Shown here one piece after another: positions 56,701 to 64,000 of a stretch of DNA of 64,000 nt. The notes beneath the pieces were generated by a model that saw nothing but the letters and a program-made list of their open reading frames with translations, had not been told where the DNA came from and made no database searches. This stretch comes from Capra hircus (Eukaryota; Chordata; Mammalia; Artiodactyla; Bovidae): positions 72,602,458 to 72,666,457 of the forward strand of contig NC_030823.1 in the NCBI RefSeq assembly GCF_001704415.2, written 5' to 3'. The position numbers were made by a program, and so were the translations under genes. Within the stretch, counting starts at the first letter, position 1; the number at the start of each line of letters is the position of its first letter.

Positions 56701-56980
56701 CACCAGCTATGACGGCACGGCACAGCACCTCCATCGCATGACATAATTGTTGATTTCCTTTTGCTAGTGAGAACACTTAAGGTCTAGTCTCTGAGCAACT
56801 TTTGAGTGTATCGTACAGCATTGTTAACTGTGAGAACAATTCTGTGCATTATATCCCCAGAGCTTATGCATCTTCCCACTGTACCTCTGTACCCTTTGAC
56901 CAGCCTCTCCTCATTTTCACCATCCCCAGGCCCTGGTACCCACTATTCTACTCTCTGTCTACAAGTTCAGTTGATCCTCA

Positions 56981-57393
56981 AGGGACATTTAATCAAGTAG
57001 CAGTCTTGAATATTTTGTTTAATTTAGTCTAGAGCTGATATTTGGCTGGTATGTTCCAGTGTGGTTATACAGGTTGTTAAACTATAATATTTTTATGGTG
57101 GTAAATAATTATTACCCTAAATGGCTAAGTAAACAGTCACCACCATCCTTCCAGCTATACTGGTTCCCCCTGGGACCTCCCGAGACCTGCTGGTACTTTA
57201 ACTCTGAAGGCTTACGCATGGCTCAGTAAGCAGCCTCCATAATCATGCTCTTCCTGATTGACGTTCATATCACTGGAGTTGGAAGATATTTTGAACATCA
57301 GTTATGGTGTATGTGAGTCATCTAAACCCCTGTTCATTAGCCTGTATGGGCAATGAGGTGGCATCAATACATATATACCCAGCTTGAAAGCTT
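56981..57393. other. unique AT-rich sequence
   Basis: No repeat or exon recognised. Confidence 0.4.
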
Positions 57394-57930
57394 TTATGTG
57401 CAAAGTGAATGGATTTTTGCAATGTTCCACTTAGCTTTCTCTTGCCCCAGTAGAACCCTGAGCACGTGATCCAGGCTTCTGGCATCACTGATGATGGCAC
57501 TGCCCTCAGTCTTGGCCAGAGCCCCGACAGTCTCTGCAGTCGCCACCAGTGCGGTCCACTCCCGTATCCACCTGCCTCCCTTTACCAGTCGGGTGCTAAC
57601 TGCCTCTGCTGATGCTCTCAAGCCTCCAGCCGCAATCTTCCTGAGATGCTGCCCACAAAGCCAACGCATCACATTGTTTGGCCACAGGCCTGCCTCCAGG
57701 AGACCACGTGCTGTTCTTCCTTGGCCCCGGTGTTTACTCATGCTGCCCGTCTGCCCACCGCCACTCCCATGCCACTGCCTCCTGTTCCGGGTCCCCAGGT
57801 GTTCCCTCTCACCTCCCGGAATGTAGATAACTCCTTCATCTCTGTGCACTGCTCTTCCAGAGGATGCCCATAGCACGATGGCTTGGGCCCTAGGATTAGA
57901 GATTTGCTCGTGGTCATACACAAGCTTCAA
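57394..57930 (-). other. unrecognised 178-codon ORF
   Basis: The longest open frame not explained by BovB coding sequence in sense, and located in GC-richer unique sequence. From its ATG (57,930), which lies at the edge of the BovB insertion, the N-terminal codons are partly the target-site flank. Its middle is arginine- and glycine-rich (GTRNRRQWHGSGGGQTGS); the C-terminal third (TALVATAETVGALAKTEGSA) is alanine-rich. No family, signal peptide or zinc motif recognised. The plus strand is also open for 111 codons here, which argues that low stop density from composition, not selection, explains it. Confidence 0.15.
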
Positions 57931-58540
57931 TTTTGGGGGGCTCCAAAATCACTGCAGATGGTGACTGCAGCCATGAAATTAAAAGACGCTTACTCCCTGG
58001 AAGGAAAGTTATGACCAACCTAGATAGCATATTTAAAAGCAGAGACATTACTTTGCCGACTAAGGTCCATCTAGTCAAGGCTGTGGTTTTTCTAGTGGTC
58101 ATGTATGGATGTGAGAGTTGGACTATAAAGAAAGCTGAGAGCTGAGGAATCGATGCTTTTGAACTGTGGTGTTGGAGAAGACTCTTGAGAGTCCTTTGGA
58201 CTGCAAGGAGATGCAACCAGTCCATTCTAAAGGAGATAAGTCCTGAATATTCATTGGAAGGACTGATGCTGAAGCTGAAGCTCTAATACTTTGGCCACCT
58301 GATGAGAAGAGCTGACTCGTTTGAAAAGATCCTGGTACTGGGAAAGACTGAAGGTGGGAGGAGAAGGGGACGACAGAGGATAAGATGGTTAGATGGCATC
58401 GCCAACTCAACAGACATGAGTTTGAGTAAACTCCAGGAGTTGGCGATGGACAGGGAGTCCTGGAGTGCTGCAGTCCATGGGGTCTCAAAGAGTTGGACAC
58501 GACTGAGTAACTGCACTGAACTGAACTGATACACAAGCTT
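57916..58540 (+). mobile_element. BovB LINE 3' end with target-site duplication
   Basis: A 601-base sense copy (57,928-58,528) lies between identical 12-base copies of atacacaagctt (57,916-57,927 and 58,529-58,540). It encodes GGSKITADGDCSHEIKRR, VMTNLDSIFKSRDITLPTK and VMYGCESWTIKK before a stop; later blocks (RWLDGIANSTDMSLSKLQE, MDRESW) sit in another frame. Confidence 0.97.
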
Positions 58541-58926
58541 TTAGTTTTTGGAATATACATGCGTCTAAGAGGTTGACAGATAGCAGCCACATGGTGGGTA
58601 GAACCAGCTTTCTTCACCCCATGTCACTTTGGTAAATTCACCTCATCTTCCAAACAGATTTCTTTTTCTTCCCTCCAAGTGGATTGCTTTCCAGGAGTCG
58701 GACCTACACTCCTCCAGGGCTGATCTCCCTCAGGCTCTTTCTCAAACCCATCCTAATATTTCAGAAAAGTCTATTTGTCTCTGAATTCCTGGTGCTGAGA
58801 ATTGAGGTCTTTTTATGTGGAGAGGGTCCCCGTTCCCACATGAGTTGGTCTGTGAAACTGGGCACCGAGCTGGGAGGCCACCAGACTCCCGCAGGCCATT
58901 TCTGTTTAGCTGTAAACGAGGCTCAC
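58541..58926. other. unique sequence
   Basis: Nothing recognised; frames up to 81 codons without domains. Confidence 0.35.
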
Positions 58927-59028
58927 TAGAGTGGGCAGCCATTCCCTTCTCCGGGGGTCTTTCCCGTCCCGGAGGTCAGACCCAGGTCTCCTGCATCCCA
59001 GGCGGGTTCTTTACCAGCTGAGCTGCCG
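58927..59028 (-). mobile_element. Bov-tA SINE head fragment, antisense
   Basis: Keeps agagtgggcagccattccc, cttctccgggggtctttcc, cagacccaggtctcctgcat and gggttctttaccagctgagc. The Bov-A 3' part is missing. Confidence 0.88.
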
Positions 59029-61454
59029 ACATGCATGCGCAGAACCTCCTCATGGCACTTTAAACCGGACTGGAGCCTTATTGAAGCCATAGAGGGTACT
59101 TCCCTTGCCCCTTTCTAGTCCTTAATATCCATCAACACAGGACTAGATGCCTTGTAGACATTTATTATAACTTCATGGAATGAATACAGAAATGGGGGCA
59201 ATTCTTCAGCAGGCATCACAGCTGCAGCGTACCCGGGGGCTTCTTATTCTGCTGTGTGTTGTGAGGCTTCAGGGATCTCGTGGGCCTCTTGAAATTAGAA
59301 GTAATGCTTCTGTACATGTGAGTTTTTTTAAAAGAGAAAGAATCTACAGCTTCCCCCCGCCTCCCACCCAGATTTGCAAACAAGTCTATGCTCATCTACC
59401 ATTAAGGATTCCTTAGAAGTAGCTCCTGGAGTCTTGCTCAGAGTAGATTTTAATGGTATTAATATTTGGGATCTCAGTGTCTGTCTGATGGAGGCTGAAG
59501 GAATGTGGAAGTGGGTGCCTGGGTAGGAATAGACATCTCTCCAATGTTACTCTATCTTTAGAAGCAAGGACTCCGTGCTTTGCTTGCTTACTGGTCAGGC
59601 CTGGTGCCCTGTAGCCCTGGCCTGCACTTTACTGATGTGGAATCCTCTCTGTGACTGTCCCTTGTCAGTTTACCGACTCATGCTCATTTCCTGGCCTGTG
59701 TCCCTGTAAGCAGTGCAGCCTGCTTTTTTTCAAATAGCTCATCTGTGTTCTGTGTTTAGATCACCTAGTTTTGCAGTCAATGGAAGGCTTCCCAAACACA
59801 TATCCTTCTCTTCAGAATTATACTCAGAGCGGGCACTGAGCAAAAAAGATTATCCACATTAATGACATCTTGAGTTGAAGACATACTTGAGATTATCTTT
59901 TCAAAATCTTGCCAAGCTAAAATTAAGCGACCCTGAAACCATGATGCTTTTGCTAAGCTAGGATGTTGTAGATATAAAGTGTTCAGCATGAGGATGGGGC
60001 TGGGGAGGTTCACTTGTGAAGCATTTCATCAGCAGATGCAAGTATCATGCTTTTCTACAGTGGAACTAGCTTCTCCAGCATGACCTGGCATGACCCTACC
60101 CTTTCAAGGCAGCAGGCAACGGTTTACTTTTAGAGCAACTGAAACAGTACAAACACCCCAAGCACTTCAGGAGCTGAAATAATCACAACTTTCCGGTTAT
60201 AACAATACCTACAACTGGCTAGACATTCATAAGACTCTTCATCGTCTTAGTATCTCACTGTTTGTGGGAGGGGTAGATGGGAAGGAAAAAAAAATAAAGA
60301 AGCAAAGAAAAGAGAGGCGGGAATTATAGTCAAAGCTCTTGGCAGGAGGCAGCCCTTAGATGGAACCTGCCTCCTTTTCTTCCCGGAGGATGCTATCAGG
60401 ATCACAAATTACCAACCCCGGGGAATCAGCTGTCCCTTTAAGGTTATTAAAGGGACCAAGATGAGCTGGATTCCCAAATGAGCTTTGAGGATTATGGTGC
60501 CAGGTGGAAGGTGGCTGACCAAGGTGGGAAAAGAAATTGGCTCCTAGTATATCATGTTGGAGCTGCCCAGCATTAATCCCCAGACTGACTTAAGCAGGGG
60601 GGATTTGAGATAGTAATGGCCAATTGGCTATCACTTCTTCCTGATAACAGCCAGTGCTCTCAGCAGCTGCATAGAGATCCTGGGTATAGGGAGCATGGAA
60701 GGTGAGAGCCTTAGATCTGGGCCTGACCTTGAAGGAGTGAAGCGGATGGGCGCCCAGAGCGGGTGAGACAGGCTTGCAGAAGGCCAGTGTCATCCCGGTG
60801 CCCAAATGGAGCTGCCCCTTTGGGACTAAATCAAGGAAGAAAGATCAGGCCTGCTCTTGTTCAGCGGAGGGACTCTAGCTTCAGGGCGGACACCACTCTT
60901 CAAAGGCGGGAGTTAATTTTCTCCCTGGATTGAGGATGGAGATTCATGAGGTCAATGGTGTGGGCTGTGCCGCCCACTGAGAAGCTGTCCTCGAAGCATC
61001 CATCAAGCCTGGGGCAGGCAGTCCAGTCTTGACCACTGGCAAATATCTATTTTAATTTGACCCCATCCTCACTTGCTGGAGGCAGGAGATGTTACTCAAT
61101 GTGTCAGGAAACTTATTAAACTACCAGGTGGCAATTTTTAAAAGTTAACTTTTGAGAAAAAAAAAAAGAAAACCCACGTCCTTGATGTATGAGCCCAGAG
61201 AGGACCTGGGGATGGTTTTCTGACAGGCGGAAGCCTGAGCACAAGCCTGCAGCTGGATGGATGAGTTTGGGGCGTCACTGGGGTTCACCAGGACAACCGC
61301 CCCTCCCTGCCTCTGCCAGCAGCTGCATCCTCCGAGGTGTCCCCACAGCAGTGCCTCCTCCACACAGCTGTTGGTTCGTACTTTCTGAAACAGCTTACAA
61401 ATAAAATGCCTCTGCTGACAAACCTCGAGAAAGCCTCAGTTTCTACCACGGGTA
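59029..61454. other. 2.4-kb unique sequence, no young SINEs
   Basis: No ruminant SINE, LINE or recognised old repeat. A-runs lie at about 60,287 and 61,158. A segment at 60,380-60,480 (caaattaccaaccccgggg, gtccctttaaggttattaaa) looks conserved in texture. Frames up to 78 codons have no domain. Confidence 0.45.
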
Positions 61455-62060
61455 CAGCCCTAGCTCCTTAGCATGCCTATTACCTTCTTCATAATCCAAG
61501 GCCGGCTTCACTGTCCAGCCTCATCGTCCATCACTCCTTCCTGCACGTTCTCCCCCAGCCACCAGAGACTACCTGTTTTTCTGTGCAAGAGCTCTTCTCT
61601 TTCTCACCTTACCACGTTCTGGTCCTTATAACCAGAATCCCCTCTCCTCTCCCAGTTCTGGCAGGCAAGTGGATTCCTAAGAACCTGTTCCGATGGCTCC
61701 TCTGGTACCTGCTCCTCGCCCTTCCCCATTCAGCCAGATTTCATTGCTTCCTTTGTTGTTCTCCCAAAGCTTCTTTTTTTTTTCTTCTAAAAGTCTGCAA
61801 ACACCAGGTATTCCTATGCTGCCTCCCACCAAGGACCGCATCTTGCTTAGCCTTTGAGATCAGACGACATACGTGTGTCTCCCAAAGCATTTTAAATGAA
61901 TTTCTGCTAGAATATTTACCTGCGCTATACAAATTATGATGTAATTTTTTTTCACATGTCTGTCTTCTCCATTGAGATTATGCTAATCCACTTTTTTTTT
62001 TTTTTTCCAGCATCAGCCCTAACACAATACCTCTCAGAGAGGTCCTCAGTAAACACTCAT
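61455..62060 (+). repeat. L2 LINE 3' region
   Basis: Sense L2 in order: cttcataatccaaggccggc, ttcactgtccagcctcatcg, gttctcccccagccaccag, gctcctctggtacctgctcc, gtctgtcttctccattgaga and cctcagtaaacactcattgg. Two T-runs interrupt it. A 118-codon frame here (61,583-61,939) is repeat-derived, not a gene. Confidence 0.72.
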
Positions 62061-62619
62061 TGGAAGAGAAAAGGAAACAAAGCTTGAATGAGCTGAAAAG
62101 CAGGGTGCAGATGCAGAGGCTTAGAGTTTAAAGATAGAAAAGACCTAGAGGAGGCTACACAGTCCAGCGCCACCTCCATCCCCCTCCTCCGGCCCTCTGC
62201 AGGCAATTTGCACCTGAACTGCCCTTTCCTTTTCTGTTCCATCATCTCTTGTTGCCCTCGATTGCTCTAGTCTGACGGTGACCCTGCATGACAAGCAGAT
62301 CAACTCCTAATCTGCCAGAGCCCCAGTTTTTCTGGGACATTTGAAAGCTCTTGACAGAACTGGAGGAGAGGAAAACTGTCAGCCTTCACATGTCAGCTCT
62401 CAGAGCAGCCTGTCCAAGGCTTAATTTGCACCTTGAAATCCCCCAAGGCCATGGGGCTCTGATTGCTGGTTTAGGCCCTTCAATAGTTTCTCTTAGGGGA
62501 TAAGTAGGATAGAAGGGTGCAGGGTATGGAATGAGAACCGTTTTCTGCATCTCCCAGTGATGATGGGGTGGGGATGTGGAAAGAGGGTCACTGGCAGGGA
62601 AATGGAACATGAGGGATGA
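62061..62619. other. unique sequence
   Basis: Nothing recognised. Confidence 0.35.
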
Positions 62620-63130
62620 ACAGACTGGCTTTAAGCTTCACATCAAATTGGAATACTAATGGGGAAAATCGAGTGGGGAGACATCCAAAAAATACAGAGA
62701 TGAGTCAGTGTAAATAGCACCATCCAAGGGTGGCAAGACATCTACACACAGAGAGGCTGCGAGTGCTAAGAGTCTGACTCCAGAGATAATAAAGGAGGCA
62801 GCCAACGCAAAGAGAACTCCCCCGTCTGCCGGGTTTCCATCGTTTAATCAAAGCTGACTCCAGCCACTGCAGCTGCAAAAAAAAAAAAATGTTCCCAACC
62901 TTCCATTAATTTCCATACAATAACCCTCTAATGGGGGAGCTGTTCAGGGGAGGAGGGCAATCAATCTGGCCTAATGACACACCCGAGACCTGGGGAAAAT
63001 GCAAACTTGGAGCAATTTCATGGCAGGTGCAACCTTGGAAAGCATTACCATTTTTCTAAGTTAATTTGTTCCCTGGATATGTTTGAAATCCATATTTGTA
63101 CTTTAAAGATCTAAAATGCAAGATGATTAA
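62620..63130. promoter_or_regulatory. candidate conserved non-coding element
   Basis: About 500 bases without repeats except an A-run at 62,878-62,889. They contain clustered words such as tttaatcaaagctgac (TCF/LEF-like), ccattaatttcc and caatcaatctggcctaatga. No long frame. Inference from texture only. Confidence 0.33.
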
Positions 63131-64000
63131 AAAATATCACCGGATTTTTGTAAACCTTTCAACAGCAGCAGGTGATGTATTAGCCACCTTCATCCGGGCA
63201 CTCCTCTGTGAGCTGGGACCACTTTGCCTTCCTTTATCCTTAGCTGTCATCCTAGATGATCGTGGAGTTTCTGTTTGGTTTTCTATTCTTAGGTTCTTCC
63301 CTGACTCCTCTGTCTGTATCCCTTTGGAGCTCAGTGTACAACCAATCCACGAGCAGGCAGGCAGACAGGTGGGCTCTCTAGGTGGAGTCCCTGATCCCTG
63401 ATGGGGAGGAGCAGGGAAACCCCACCAGGGACCAGCTACCTAAAGGCTGTAATGGTTCCCCCCCATCTCTAGCTCATCCTTCCTGCCTGGCTTTTTATCC
63501 TGGATGAAGAAAGGTCCTGGGAAATAGCATCAAAACCTGGTGATTGGCCTCCATTTAGACGTTTTCTAAGTTTTGCTAGGTCCCCCTGGACTTGCAGCTG
63601 GTCAGGCTTTGCCACTCGAAACTGGCCCCTAGAGGTACCGGTATCCTTCTGAGATGAACTTGGCAATTTCATTTCCTCTTAAAACTGGTCCTGGGGAATA
63701 AAAGGAAAAGTACTTTGCTCCACCAAAACGCAGTCCTCCTCACTCCCAACCCCATGCCTCTCCCTGTCCCTCTCTCTCTCTCCTACAAAAGCCCACTAGG
63801 AATACATTGATAATGTGCCGACTTACAAGCCCTAGTCTGCCATCTTGCCGGAAGTCGAGTAGCCCAGCTTTCTTTATGGAATGCACAGGCCACCTCCTTC
63901 TCTCCCCTCTACCTTAGTCTGGGGAAACCTACTCTGAAGAACCCTTTCTAGACTCTTGGGGATCACTTCTCCCCTTTTAAGAGCATAAGTGCGTCAGGAG
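63131..64000. other. unique sequence to window end
   Basis: A 101-codon plus-strand frame (63,096-63,401) has no recognised family. A (tc)n run lies near 63,772. No gene start or end is supported at the edge. Confidence 0.4.

Larger units (their letters stand above)
55955..56980 (-). mobile_element. L1 3' UTR, antisense, split by CHR and Bov-tA
   Basis: Pieces in order: gagttgtaatgtacagttcc; after the CHR insert gtgtaactaccaccgtaaac and gatccacaagagtactcc; tattgagatataattgacat; after the Bov-tA insert gtgagaacacttaaggtcta, cgtacagcattgttaactgt and gaccagcctctcctcatttt. This fits an older mammalian L1 3' UTR in antisense, possibly two adjacent L1s. Confidence 0.75.

Noticed and set aside
61120..61134. 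CTCF-like word ctaccaggtggcaa
   Set aside because: Differs from the core at a normally strongly conserved cytosine, so not listed as a site.
61583..61939. 118-codon hydrophobic frame as a membrane protein
   Set aside because: It is embedded in an L2 3' region in the expected order of L2 blocks.
1..64000. CRISPR arrays, operons, ribosome-binding sites, prophage or other bacterial features
   Set aside because: The repeat content is unmistakably mammalian and nuclear; regular short repeats are microsatellites or SINEs.

Overview
This window looks like nuclear DNA from a bovid ruminant (cattle, buffalo, sheep or goat type). The evidence is the dense population of ruminant-only retroelements: BovB LINE 3' ends, Bov-tA (tRNA-Glu head plus Bov-A), dimeric Bov-A2 with internal (AGC)n, CHR-type tRNA-Glu SINEs, and artiodactyl L1 3' ends. 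The species cannot be fixed from these families alone. Beneath them lies an older mammalian layer of MIR, L2, an MLT1-type LTR and old L1.

I found no intact protein-coding gene, no convincing spliced exon, and no rRNA, tRNA or snRNA gene. The longest open frames are BovB reverse-transcriptase tails, SINE sequence or unrecognised short frames. The best coding relic is a degenerate intronless hAT transposase-type gene on the minus strand (about 26.39-28.11 kb) with the family's blocks in the right order. Two unrecognised minus-strand frames (47.4-47.6 kb and 57.4-57.9 kb) are recorded at low confidence.

Layout: 1-17.6 kb is mixed unique sequence with scattered Bov-tA, L1, MIR and BovB pieces. 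17.6-21.3 kb is free of young SINEs and holds a CTCF-like motif and a candidate conserved non-coding element. 21.3-26.1 kb is an old L2 and L1 backbone split by Bov-tA and BovB insertions. 26.4-28.1 kb is the hAT relic. 28.4-37.8 kb is repeat-rich (Bov-A2, CHR, nested L1, AT-rich tract). 40.5-43.6 kb is again free of young SINEs and holds two consensus RFX X-box motifs. 43.6-46 kb has Bov-A2 and the longest BovB tail. 46-50.6 kb is young-SINE-free with a (CA)19 tract and a candidate conserved element. 50.6-59 kb is repeat-rich. 59-64 kb has only an L2 and another conserved-looking block.

The window therefore reads as intergenic or large-intron sequence, possibly regulatory territory. Retroelement calls rest on clear resemblance to known families and, for several, on target-site duplications read directly. 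Regulatory calls rest only on motif and composition. No previously undescribed protein system was found.
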